DNA of 40,949 nt, from contig CALESG010000009.1 of assembly GCA_937907215.1 (NCBI GenBank), forward strand, positions 1 to 40,949, given 5' to 3'. A program made the position numbers and the translations under genes. Below, one piece after another: positions 14,925-24,040 of this stretch. Source of the DNA: an uncultured Ruminococcus sp. Lineage in GTDB: Bacteria; Bacillota; Clostridia; Oscillospirales; Ruminococcaceae. Under the pieces are notes generated by a model. That model did no database searches and was not told where the DNA came from. It was given only the letters and a program-made list of their open reading frames with translations. The number at the start of each line of letters is the position of its first letter. The first letter of the stretch is position 1.

Positions 14925-17540
14925 ATGACGAAGAAGAGAAAACTTAGTGATGTGGCAAAGGATCTGCAGATGGAAGCAGCTGAATTGATTGCTTTTTTTG
15001 AAAGTATAGATTCAGAAGGACAAAAGAAGAAAAAATCGGGCAGTGGTCTTACAGAAGCGGAGATAAATACTGCTCTTGAGCATTTTACTCAGAAGCAGCA
15101 GACGGATAGCTTTGACGAATATTTTGCAACCCGTACTTTGCCAAGAAGTGCATTTGAAAAGAAACCTAAGACTGATGAAAAGAAACAGGAAAAGAGAAGT
15201 ATGAAGAAAACAGAAAAGAAAACAGAAGAAGCAGCTGAAACAAAGAATTCTCCTAAGAAGAATAAGGCAGAGAAGAAATCTGAAAAACCAGCTGTAAAAA
15301 AAGAAAATAATAAACCGGCAATTCAGCCAAAGAGTGAATCAAAGCCGGCAGAAACTGATAATAAGCGTAATAATGAGCCAAAGCCACAGGCAGAGGCAAA
15401 AGCAGAATCAAAACCAGAGCAAAAGCCACAGGTTAAATCAAATGGCGGCAATAATAAAAATGACAGAAAAAATGATAAGAAAAAGCCACAGGCAAAGGCT
15501 CAGAAGCATGGTGAAAGACTTCATGTAGAAGTAGAGCTTTCATCAGGCGGAAGCTCAACAATTGAAAAACGCCGTACTGTTGATACAAGAGGTTCATATG
15601 TAGATCTTGATAAATATAATCAGCGTTATGAGCAAATCGCTCCTGCCGGCAAGTACAGCAAGGATAATTATTCAACAAAGAAGCAGAAGATAAACCAGAA
15701 GTCAGCTCAGAGAAATAAGCAGAAATATTCAAACAAGCGTGAAACAGAACAGGATAAACTCAGACGTTTAGAGCTGGAAAGAGCAAGAAAGCAGCAGCTA
15801 AAGGTTATGATTCCTGATAATATTGTAATAAGTGAACTTGCTGCAAGACTTAAGGTAACAGCTACAGAGGTAATTAAAAGACTCATGCTGCTTGGTGTTA
15901 TGGCATCTATCAATGAAGAGATCGATTTTGACACAGCATCACTTGTTGCAGAAGAGCTTGGTGCAAAGGTTGAAAAGGAAGTTATCGTTACAATTGAAGA
16001 ACGTCTTATTGAAGAAAACGATGATATTGAAGATACAGAAGAACGCTGCCCTGTTGTTTGCGTAATGGGTCATGTTGACCATGGTAAGACATCTATTCTT
16101 GACAGAATTAGAAATGCTCACGTAACTGACGGCGAAGCAGGCGGAATTACACAGCATATCGGTGCATATCAGGTCGTTCATGACGGCAAGCCGATCACAT
16201 TCCTTGATACACCTGGCCATGAAGCATTTACTGCAATGAGAGCAAGAGGTGCAAATATTACTGATATAGCTATTCTTGTTGTAGCTGCTGATGATGGTAT
16301 CATGCCTCAGACAGTTGAATCTATCAGCCACGCAAAGGCAGCAGGAGTTTCTGTAATTGTTGCTATAAATAAGATGGATAAAGAAGGTGCAAATCCTGAT
16401 AGAGTCAAGGAAGAGCTTACAAAGTATGATATGGTATGCGAAGACTGGGGCGGCGATGTTATATGTGTTCCTGTTTCCGCTAAGACCGGCGAAGGTATAG
16501 ATGAGCTTTTGGAGAATGTTCTTCTTATTGCAGAAATGCAGGAGCTTAAGGCTAATTCAACTCGCCGTGCAAAGGGTACTGTAGTAGAAGCTCGTCTTGA
16601 CAAGGGAAGAGGTCCTATTGCAACACTGCTTGTACAGAATGGTACACTTCACACTGGAGATGTTCTCATTGCAGGTACAACAGTTGGTAGAGTAAGAGTT
16701 ATGACGAATGACAAGGGTCAGGTCGTAAACAGTGCAGGCCCATCTGTACCAGTAGAGATCACAGGTATGGCAGAAGTTCCGGAAGCAGGAGATACTTTCA
16801 ATGCTGTTGAAGATGAGCGTTTGGCAAAGACACTTGTTGAACAGAGAAAGCACGAAGCAAAACAGGCTAAGTTTGGCGAACACCAGAAAGTAACTCTTGA
16901 TAATCTCTTTAGTCAGATTGAAGAGGGAGAAATGAAGGAGCTTGATATTGTAGTAAAGGCAGATGTACAGGGTTCTGTAGAAGCTGTTAAGCAGTCACTT
17001 GAAAAGCTTTCCAATGACGAAGTTCGTGTACGTGTTATACATGGCGGTGTAGGCGGTATCAAGGAAAGCGATGTTATGCTTGCAAGTGCATCAAATGCAA
17101 TTATTATTGGCTTTAACGTTCGTCCGGATCTTATTGCCGAAGAAACAGCTGCACGTGATAATGTTGAGATACGCACATACCGTGTAATTTATGATGCTAT
17201 TGAAGATGTAGAAACTGCTATGAAGGGTATGCTTGATCCGAAATATCGTGAAGTTGTTATGGGTAGAATTGAAGTTCGTCAGGTCTATAAGATTTCAAAT
17301 GTCGGTGCTGTTGCCGGTGCTTATGTTTTAAATGGCAAGGTAACAAGACAGTGTCAGATACGTATTGTACGTGACGGCGTTGTAATTGCAGAGGATAAGA
17401 TGTCCAGTCTTAAGCGTTTCAAGGACGATGTAAAGGAAGTTGCAGAGAATTATGAGTGTGGTATCACACTTGAAAAATTCCGTGATTTCAAAGAAGGCGA
17501 TATTTTTGAAGCCTTTATTATGGAGGAGTACAGAGATTAA
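14925..17540 (+). CDS. infB: Translation initiation factor IF-2
   Basis: 871 residues from the ATG at 14925, behind AAAAGGAGG. The GTPase delivers initiator tRNA to the 30S subunit. A first IF2_N module (KLSDVAKDLQMEAAELIAFF) is followed by a ~200-residue Lys/Glu/Pro/Gln-rich linker, then a second IF2_N module near IVISELAARLKVTATEVIKR. The G domain has VMGHVDHGKTS, GGITQHIGAY, DTPGHEAF and NKMD; domains II-IV follow to the IF-2 C-terminus. The last base of its stop codon is the first base of the rbfA ATG. Confidence 0.98.
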   Translation: MTKKRKLSDVAKDLQMEAAELIAFFESIDSEGQKKKKSGSGLTEAEINTALEHFTQKQQTDSFDEYFATRTLPRSAFEKKPKTDEKKQEKRSMKKTEKKTEEAAETKNSPKKNKAEKKSEKPAVKKENNKPAIQPKSESKPAETDNKRNNEPKPQAEAKAESKPEQKPQVKSNGGNNKNDRKNDKKKPQAKAQKHGERLHVEVELSSGGSSTIEKRRTVDTRGSYVDLDKYNQRYEQIAPAGKYSKDNYSTKKQKINQKSAQRNKQKYSNKRETEQDKLRRLELERARKQQLKVMIPDNIVISELAARLKVTATEVIKRLMLLGVMASINEEIDFDTASLVAEELGAKVEKEVIVTIEERLIEENDDIEDTEERCPVVCVMGHVDHGKTSILDRIRNAHVTDGEAGGITQHIGAYQVVHDGKPITFLDTPGHEAFTAMRARGANITDIAILVVAADDGIMPQTVESISHAKAAGVSVIVAINKMDKEGANPDRVKEELTKYDMVCEDWGGDVICVPVSAKTGEGIDELLENVLLIAEMQELKANSTRRAKGTVVEARLDKGRGPIATLLVQNGTLHTGDVLIAGTTVGRVRVMTNDKGQVVNSAGPSVPVEITGMAEVPEAGDTFNAVEDERLAKTLVEQRKHEAKQAKFGEHQKVTLDNLFSQIEEGEMKELDIVVKADVQGSVEAVKQSLEKLSNDEVRVRVIHGGVGGIKESDVMLASASNAIIIGFNVRPDLIAEETAARDNVEIRTYRVIYDAIEDVETAMKGMLDPKYREVVMGRIEVRQVYKISNVGAVAGAYVLNGKVTRQCQIRIVRDGVVIAEDKMSSLKRFKDDVKEVAENYECGITLEKFRDFKEGDIFEAFIMEEYRD

Positions 17541-17914
17541 TGCCGAGTTTTAATATAAGTCGAACAGAAGAAGATTTATTCAGAGAGCTTACAGCTGTTA
17601 TTCGTGAGCTTAAAGACCCTAGAATTGACCCGCTTTTGAGCATAGTCCGAGTTGAATTATCAAGAGATATGTCAAACTGCAAGATATATGTATCAAGTCT
17701 TAGCGGTCAAGGAAAGGCTGAGCAGTCTGTAAAGGGCCTTAAGAGTGCCGAGGGCTATATAAAGCGTGAAGTTTTTCATAGAATTAAAATGCGTAAAGTG
17801 CCGGCTCTTCATTTTATAGCAGATGATTCGATTGCACACAGTGCAAAAATAAATGAAATGCTCCACCATGTTCAGCCACCTGTAGAAGATTTGTCTGAGG
17901 AGGAAGAGCAGTGA
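17540..17914 (+). CDS. rbfA: Ribosome-binding factor A
   Basis: 124 residues. Binds the 30S subunit late in assembly and helps 16S 5'-end maturation. Signatures: LRELTAVIRELKDPRIDP-type FRELTAVIRELKDPR, SRDMSNCKIYVSSL and LRKVPALHFIADDSI-like MRKVPALHFIADDS with the KH-like fold. Its ATG overlaps the infB stop by one base, and its stop overlaps the GTG start of the following nrnA remnant, so the run is coupled. Confidence 0.95.
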   Translation: MPSFNISRTEEDLFRELTAVIRELKDPRIDPLLSIVRVELSRDMSNCKIYVSSLSGQGKAEQSVKGLKSAEGYIKREVFHRIKMRKVPALHFIADDSIAHSAKINEMLHHVQPPVEDLSEEEEQ

Positions 17915-18851
17915 AAGAGCTTACAGTAAAAGAAACTGCAAAGCGTCTTTTGGAAGCAGGCGATGCCTATATTCTCATTCACAGAAGTCCTGATGGTGAC
18001 TGTATAGGTTCAGGCTATGCACTTGCCACGGCACTTAGGAGTATTGGCAGACGTGCAAAAGTTTTGTGCAATGATGTTATTCCTGAGAGATATAATTTCA
18101 TGCTGCCAAAGGAAGATACAGCTTATGATTTTGAACCGGATATTATAATATCCGTAGATGTAGCAGATGAAAAGCTTTTTGGCGAAAGCCTTGCAGAAAA
18201 GTATGCCGGCAAAACTGAAATACAGGCTATGCAAAGGAGCTTTGCCTTGACGGCAAGGCTGCCGCTGCCTGTCAGGTGGTTTATGAGATATTAAAAGAAA
18301 TGGCAATCTGCATTACAAGGGAAATAGCAATTTGCCTTTATACTGGAATTGCCACGGATACAGGATGCTTTATGTATGATAACGTAAGTCCTCGTACTCT
18401 GCGTATTGCAGCCGAGATCATGGAACAGCACAAAGATATTCCATATGCTATTATAAACAGGAATATGTTCATTGTTAAGAGTATGGGCAGAATGAAGCTT
18501 GATAAGATACTCATAGAGCAGCTTGAAAGCTATATTGACGGAAAATGTATGCTTGTTTGCATTACAAAGAAGCTTATTGAGAAGTATGGCATTGATGAAT
18601 CCGAACTTGAGGGTATAGCCAGCTTTCCGTTACAGGTGGAAGGCGTACAGGTGGGTATTGTGCTTAAGGAACGTGAAGATAATGTCTTTCGTATCTCCAT
18701 GCGTTCTGCCGATAATGTAAATGTTTCGGAAATATGCAAAAATTTTGGCGGCGGCGGTCATGCAAAGGCAGCAGGCTGTTGTATAGAATCCTCAGCAGAA
18801 GAGGCAAAGAAAATGCTTGTTGATGCAGTTATGAAGGGAATGCAAAAATAG
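17911..18851 (+). pseudogene. nrnA: Broken nrnA (DHH/DHHA1 phosphoesterase) lacking the DHH motif
   Basis: NrnA degrades short oligoribonucleotides and 3'-phosphoadenosine 5'-phosphate. The 5' part (17911-18221) encodes the normal N-terminal half: AYILIHRSPDGDCIGSGYAL and IIISVDVADEKLF. It runs as far as YAGKTEI. The 3' part (from about 18222, another frame) resumes at TGYAKELCLDGKAAAACQ and continues through LYTGIATDTGCFMYDN to the DHHA1 signature FGGGGHAKAAGC and a normal end. Between them the segment that should hold I-D-H-H is missing, a net loss of 3n+1 bases. Everything else is intact, so the lesion is recent or a sequence error. rbfA upstream and truB downstream keep their coupled starts. 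Confidence 0.85.
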
Positions 18852-19753
18852 TGAATGGTATTTTATGCATGAATAAACCGCAGGAGTTTACGTCTTTTGA
18901 TGTTATAGGAAAACTCAGAGGGATACTCCATATGAAAAGGCTCGGTCACACAGGAACACTTGATCCAATGGCAACAGGAGTACTGCCGGTACTTGTAGGT
19001 ACGGCAGCAAAGGCTTGTGATATAATGCCGTGTCAGGACAAGACTTATAGAGCCGGCATTTATTTTGGACGTTCATCTGACACTCTTGATATATGGGGTA
19101 ATAACTTTATAGATTATCCTGAAATGCACGTGACACAGAAGGCACTTCTGAATGTTTTTCCTGACTTTACAGGGGAAATCGAGCAGATTCCGCCAATGTA
19201 TTCAGCAGTATCTGTTGGAGGAAAACGACTTTATGAGCTGGCACGAAAAGGCATCGAAGCAGAGCGTCCATCAAGAAAAGTGCAAGTTTACAGCATAGAG
19301 CTTGAAAATTTTGATGAAGACAAGCAGGAAGCAGAAATTTCCATAAAATGCGGTAAAGGAACATATATAAGAACTCTTATTGATGATATAGGAAGGCTGC
19401 TTGGCGGCGGTGCTGTTATGACATCACTTTGCAGAACTATGGCATCTGGATTTGATATATCCGAGTGTTATACATTTGATGAAGTAAAAAAAATTTGCGA
19501 TAGCGGAAATATAGAAAAAATTCTTATACCAACAGAAAGATTGTTTAAGGATTTGCCGAAACTTCGTCTTAATGATGTTCAGACAAGAATGTATCGTAAC
19601 GGCGTAAAGCTTGATTTAATGCGAATTCATAATATAATTCATGATAAGAGTGACTATACTGTATATGGTTCTGATGGAATATTTATAGGAACAGCAAGAG
19701 CTGATTTTGAAAACAGCGAGCTAAGATGCGTCAAAAATTTTGAGGAAAGGTAA
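18851..19753 (+). CDS. truB: tRNA pseudouridine-55 synthase TruB
   Basis: 300 residues. Converts U55 of the T arm to pseudouridine. GILCMNKPQEFTSFDVI is the N-terminal motif, and GHTGTLDPMATGVLPV contains the catalytic aspartate. YSAVSVGGKRLYELARKG and CGKGTYIRTLIDDIG are further family blocks, and a C-terminal PUA-like part follows. The start is GTG at 18851, sharing a base with the nrnA stop codon TAG. The next gene, ribF, begins 11 bases after its end; truB-ribF is a common pair. Confidence 0.96.
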   Translation: MNGILCMNKPQEFTSFDVIGKLRGILHMKRLGHTGTLDPMATGVLPVLVGTAAKACDIMPCQDKTYRAGIYFGRSSDTLDIWGNNFIDYPEMHVTQKALLNVFPDFTGEIEQIPPMYSAVSVGGKRLYELARKGIEAERPSRKVQVYSIELENFDEDKQEAEISIKCGKGTYIRTLIDDIGRLLGGGAVMTSLCRTMASGFDISECYTFDEVKKICDSGNIEKILIPTERLFKDLPKLRLNDVQTRMYRNGVKLDLMRIHNIIHDKSDYTVYGSDGIFIGTARADFENSELRCVKNFEER

Positions 19754-19764
19754 GGCATTATATC

Positions 19765-20676
19765 ATGATAAATGTAACAAAGCCACTTTTGCAGGAAAGT
19801 GCAGTGGCACTTGGTCTTTTTGACGGCATACATTTAGGTCATCAAAAGGTTCTTGCAGCGGCAGTTCAATGCAGTAAAGATGGACTTCTTCCTTGTGCAT
19901 TTACATTTAATGCCTCTACTTTTCCAAAAAAACATGGCAGAGAACTTGAATTTCTGTATACAGAAGAATATAAGCAAAGCTTGCTTGAGAATATTGGAAT
20001 CAAAGCAGTGCTGACAGCAAACTTTTTTGATATAGGAGAAATGAACGGCGAAAGTTTCTGTAGGAATATACTTAAAGATATGCTGCACGCTAAAAAAGTG
20101 TTTTGCGGCAGTGACTTTAGATTTGGCAAGAATGCTGCTTGCAGCTTTACAGAACTTGCTGAATTTGGACGAAATATGGGCTTTGAAGTGATTTGTATAG
20201 AGTCTGTCTGCATTGACGGCTCTGAAGTTTCTTCAACACGCATAAGGGAATATCTTAATGAAGGCTGCACTGAAAAAGCACAGGAACTGTTTGGCAGACC
20301 TTATGCAGTAAGCGGCGTTGTAGTTCATGGCAAAAAGTTGGGCAGAACGATAAATTTTCCTACAATAAATCAAAACTTTCAAAAAGGACAGCTTGTGCCT
20401 GCCAAAGGAGTATATCTCAGCCGAATTTCATTGCCGGATGGAAGAAGATATTTTGGTGTTACCAATATAGGAGTAAAGCCTACTGTTTCATATGAAAATA
20501 TTCCTCTTGCAGAAACACATCTGCTTGATTTTAAAGGAGATTTATATGGAGCGTACTGTACTACAGAGCTTTTGCATTTTATTCGTCCGGAGAAAAAGTT
20601 TGAAAATATAAAAGTGCTTCAAACGGCAATTATGCAGGATATTGAAAAAGCCCGCAAACTTGCTTTATTTATATAA
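19765..20676 (+). CDS. ribF: Bifunctional riboflavin kinase / FAD synthetase
   Basis: 303 residues. Makes FMN and FAD from riboflavin. The N-terminal nucleotidyltransferase half has ALGLFDGIHLGHQKVL (HxGH), FCGSDFRFGKNA and SSTRIREYLNEG. The C-terminal kinase half starts at RPYAVSGVVVHGKKLGRTI, with FPTINQ and GVTNIGVKPTV. It is the last gene of the coupled translation-factor run; gltX begins 32 bases further with its own ribosome site. Confidence 0.96.
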   Translation: MINVTKPLLQESAVALGLFDGIHLGHQKVLAAAVQCSKDGLLPCAFTFNASTFPKKHGRELEFLYTEEYKQSLLENIGIKAVLTANFFDIGEMNGESFCRNILKDMLHAKKVFCGSDFRFGKNAACSFTELAEFGRNMGFEVICIESVCIDGSEVSSTRIREYLNEGCTEKAQELFGRPYAVSGVVVHGKKLGRTINFPTINQNFQKGQLVPAKGVYLSRISLPDGRRYFGVTNIGVKPTVSYENIPLAETHLLDFKGDLYGAYCTTELLHFIRPEKKFENIKVLQTAIMQDIEKARKLALFI

Positions 20677-20708
20677 AATATACAATAACGGGAAAGGGAA
20701 GAACTTCC

Positions 20709-22160
20709 ATGGAAAAGAAAGTAAGAACCAGATTTGCACCAAGCCCTACAGGCTATATGCATATTGGTAATTTAAGAACTGCACTTTATGCATATCTTAT
20801 TTCTAAGAAAAATGGCGGTGATTTTATTTTAAGAATTGAAGATACCGATCAAGAGAGATATGTTGAAGGAGCAGTCGATGTAATTTATAATACACTGCGT
20901 GTTGCAGGACTCAATTGGGACGAAGGTCCGGATATAGGCGGTCCGGTAGGTCCTTATGTACAGTCAGAAAGAATGAGTATGTTCAAATCATACGCAGAAG
21001 AACTTGTTAAAAAAGGTGAAGCTTATTATTGTTTCTGCGATAAAGAAAGATTGGACAGCGTTAGAAAGGCTCAGGAAGAAGCACATCTTGACCCAATGTA
21101 TGACAGACATTGCCGTGATTTATCAGCAGAAGAGGTTCAGGCTAAGCTTGATGCCGGTCTGCCATATGTTATTCGTCAAAAGATGCCGCTTACTGGAACA
21201 ACAACATTTCATGATGAGATATATGGTGATATTTCAGTTGAAAATGAAACACTTGACGATCAGATACTTATCAAGACAGATGGTATGCCGACATATAATT
21301 TCGCAAATGTTGTTGATGATCACTTAATGGGCATTACTCATGTTGTAAGAGGTAACGAGTATCTTTCATCAGCACCGAAATATAATCTCCTTTACAAGGC
21401 ATTCGGTTGGGATGTACCGGAGTATATTCACTGTGCTCCAGTTATGAAGGATCAGTCCCATAAGCTTTCAAAGCGTAATGGAGATGCGTCATTCCAAGAT
21501 CTTATGGAAAAGGGTTATCTGCCTGAAGCTGTTTTGAATTATATTTGTCTTTTAGGCTGGGCACCTACAGGTGAACAGGAGATATATTCTCTTGAAGAAC
21601 TTTGCAGTGTGTTTGATATAAAGGGTATAAGCAAGTCACCGGCAATTTTTGATCCATTGAAACTGCGTGCAATAAATGCTAAATATATAGCAGCTCTTAC
21701 AGAAGAGCGTTATGCAGAGCTTGCTGTTCCATATATTAAAGAATCTCTTCACCGTGAAGTTGCTGATATGCCGCTGCTTTGCCATGTTCTTAAGCCAAGA
21801 ACAGAAATATTCACTGATATTGCAGAGCAGATCGACTTTATAGATGAGCTTCCGGATTATGATATTGAGATGTATCGTCACAAGAAGATGAAGACAACAC
21901 CGGAAACATCTCTTGAAGCACTTAAAAAGCTGCTGCCGGTACTTGAATCTTTGGAAGAATGGACAGCTGAAAAGATTCATGAAACAGTATTTGGACTTAT
22001 CGCCGAGCTGGAAGTAAAGAATGGTTTTATGCTCTGGCCACTGCGTACAGCTGTTTCAGGAAAACAATGTACACCTGGCGGCGGAATCGATCTTTGTGCT
22101 ATTTTGGGCAAAGATGAAACTTTAAGAAGAATACGTATTGGCATTGAAAGACTGTCTTGA
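20709..22160 (+). CDS. gltX: Glutamyl-tRNA synthetase
   Basis: 483 residues, normal for bacterial GltX. Class I signature RFAPSPTGYMHIGNLRTAL near the N-terminus (HIGN variant of HIGH) and KLSKRNGD for the KMSKS loop. FILRIEDTDQER marks the amino-acid site. Whether it is discriminating or also charges tRNA-Gln cannot be told here. GGGAAAGGGAAG precedes the ATG. It probably shares the ribF transcript, as no terminator or good promoter lies between them. Confidence 0.96.
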   Translation: MEKKVRTRFAPSPTGYMHIGNLRTALYAYLISKKNGGDFILRIEDTDQERYVEGAVDVIYNTLRVAGLNWDEGPDIGGPVGPYVQSERMSMFKSYAEELVKKGEAYYCFCDKERLDSVRKAQEEAHLDPMYDRHCRDLSAEEVQAKLDAGLPYVIRQKMPLTGTTTFHDEIYGDISVENETLDDQILIKTDGMPTYNFANVVDDHLMGITHVVRGNEYLSSAPKYNLLYKAFGWDVPEYIHCAPVMKDQSHKLSKRNGDASFQDLMEKGYLPEAVLNYICLLGWAPTGEQEIYSLEELCSVFDIKGISKSPAIFDPLKLRAINAKYIAALTEERYAELAVPYIKESLHREVADMPLLCHVLKPRTEIFTDIAEQIDFIDELPDYDIEMYRHKKMKTTPETSLEALKKLLPVLESLEEWTAEKIHETVFGLIAELEVKNGFMLWPLRTAVSGKQCTPGGGIDLCAILGKDETLRRIRIGIERLS

Positions 22161-22242
22161 GCTTTCAATGTATCATCACGTTATTATCACAATATGGTTG
22201 TATAATTGCAATGCATTTGTAATATAAAGGAGGCATTTGTCA

Positions 22243-23289
22243 ATGATTGAGGTAAAAAATCTTACAAAATACTACGGCGATCATCTGGCAGTGGATAACA
22301 TAAGTTTTACTGTTGAAGACGGAGAAATACTTGGTTTTCTTGGTCCAAACGGTGCAGGAAAGTCCACTACTATGAATATGCTTACCGGTTATATAAGCTC
22401 TTCTTCCGGTCAGGTGCTTATAAACGGAATTGATATTCTTGAAAATCCAATTAAAGCAAAGTCAAATATAGGTTATCTTCCGGAACTTCCGCCGATTTAT
22501 CAGGATATGACAGTTATGGGTTATCTTAATTTTGTCTATGACCTAAAGAAATGTAAACTGCCAAGAAAAGCACATCTTACTGAGATATGCAATCTTTGTA
22601 AAATATCTGATGTATCAAACAGGATCATACGCAGACTTTCAAAGGGTTATCGACAGAGAGTAGGCATGGCACAGGCACTTGTGGGCAATCCGCCTATACT
22701 GATTTTGGACGAGCCTACAGTAGGACTTGACCCTAAACAAATTATTGAGATAAGAAATCTTATAAAGAAGCTTGGAAAGCGTCATACACTTATACTTTCA
22801 TCTCATATCCTGTCCGAGATCCAGGCGGTTTGTGACCGTGTTATTATTATCAATAAAGGAAAAATGGCAGCTGATGACACTTTGGAAAATCTTACAAAAA
22901 GTGTATCTAATATAAATCGTATGACAGTACGTCTTGACGGTGTAAGAGAAGAAGTACTTGTAGCTATCCGTAAGATCCCTGGTGTAAAGAGCGTTCGTGC
23001 TGATATGGAACGCAGCGGCGGCATATTTGATTATGAAATAGTATTGGAAGACGGAGCTGATATTACAGTAATGCTCAATGATATGTGCCGTGATATGGGA
23101 TTGTCTATTTACAAGCTTGCAAATGATGAAATGACCCTTGAAGATATATTCATAAGAATAACAATGGGTGGAGATGTATCTGATGATAATAAGAAGAATA
23201 CGCCTGTAATAGATCTTGTTGTGTCAAATGGAAAAAATGCTGGAAGTAAATCAGATAAGTTAAATGAAAATAAAGGAGGAGAAGAATAA
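22243..23289 (+). CDS. ABC transporter ATPase (GldA-like)
   Basis: 348 residues from the ATG at 22243, after AAAGGAGG. The ATPase domain has Walker A GFLGPNGAGKSTTMNML, a Q-loop before YLPELPPIY, signature LSKGYRQRVGMAQAL and Walker B PPILILDEPTVGLDP with H-loop SSHILSE. The C-terminal ~110 residues are an extension seen in ABC-2 exporter ATPases. It opens a compact operon with a permease, GldG-like and DUF4340 proteins, so it should energise that complex. The substrate is unknown. Confidence 0.93.
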   Translation: MIEVKNLTKYYGDHLAVDNISFTVEDGEILGFLGPNGAGKSTTMNMLTGYISSSSGQVLINGIDILENPIKAKSNIGYLPELPPIYQDMTVMGYLNFVYDLKKCKLPRKAHLTEICNLCKISDVSNRIIRRLSKGYRQRVGMAQALVGNPPILILDEPTVGLDPKQIIEIRNLIKKLGKRHTLILSSHILSEIQAVCDRVIIINKGKMAADDTLENLTKSVSNINRMTVRLDGVREEVLVAIRKIPGVKSVRADMERSGGIFDYEIVLEDGADITVMLNDMCRDMGLSIYKLANDEMTLEDIFIRITMGGDVSDDNKKNTPVIDLVVSNGKNAGSKSDKLNENKGGEE

Positions 23290-24026
23290 TGGGTGCTATT
23301 TTCAGACGTGAAATGGGAGCCTTTTTTGCCTCACCTATAGCTTATGTTTATCTTACAATATATTATTTATTTGCGGGAGTATGTTTTTATTTATTTACTC
23401 TGTCACGTGGCATAGCAGATATGTCAGGTCTGTTTTCAATGCTTTTCTGGGCTACATTTCTTTTGATCCCTGTGCTTACAATGAGAAGCTTCAGTGAAGA
23501 GAAAATGAAGAGAACAGAACAGGGACTGCTTACAGCACCAGTATCTCTTGGCAGTATTGTACTTGGCAAATATTTTGCAGCACTGGCAATGTATATAATA
23601 GGCGTTGCGATCGTATTTGTATATGCACTTATACTCAGTGCTTTCGGTGCGGTAACATGGGGAATAGTTCTTGCAAACTTTATTGCATTGTTTTTGCTGG
23701 GTGCAGCGTTTATTTCTGTAGGTGTATTTATTTCATCGCTTACAGAAAATCAGTTTATTGCTTATATAATAAGCCTGCTTTTGATATTTGTAATGTGTAT
23801 AATTCAATCTCTTGCAGGATTTGTTGAGAATGCAAGTGTCCCTGATTTCTTCCAGCCGGTAGTAGGTGTTATTGCAGCGGGAATGAACGGACTGTCCTTC
23901 TATAATAAATTTTACGATTTTACGTGTGGAATATTCGATCTGTCCAGCGTGCTGTTTTACATAAGCTGTGCTGCTATATTTAACTTCTTGACAGTTCGTG
24001 TCCTTGAAACACGTCGCTGGAGATAA
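23289..24026 (+). CDS. ABC-2 type permease (GldF-like)
   Basis: 245 residues with six predicted membrane segments, starting MGAIFRREMGAFFASPIAY, the typical start of ABC-2 permeases. The conserved RTEQGLLTAPVSLGSIVLGKY cytoplasmic loop is the coupling region to the ATPase. Its ATG overlaps the ATPase stop by one base, so the two are translated together. Confidence 0.92.
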   Translation: MGAIFRREMGAFFASPIAYVYLTIYYLFAGVCFYLFTLSRGIADMSGLFSMLFWATFLLIPVLTMRSFSEEKMKRTEQGLLTAPVSLGSIVLGKYFAALAMYIIGVAIVFVYALILSAFGAVTWGIVLANFIALFLLGAAFISVGVFISSLTENQFIAYIISLLLIFVMCIIQSLAGFVENASVPDFFQPVVGVIAAGMNGLSFYNKFYDFTCGIFDLSSVLFYISCAAIFNFLTVRVLETRRWR

Positions 24027-24040
24027 GGAGGAAAAGAGCT

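Noticed and set aside
22161..22242. Promoter for the ABC operon at TATAAT 22201-22206
   Set aside because: The -10 is good, but no acceptable -35 or extended -10 is present, so I did not list it.
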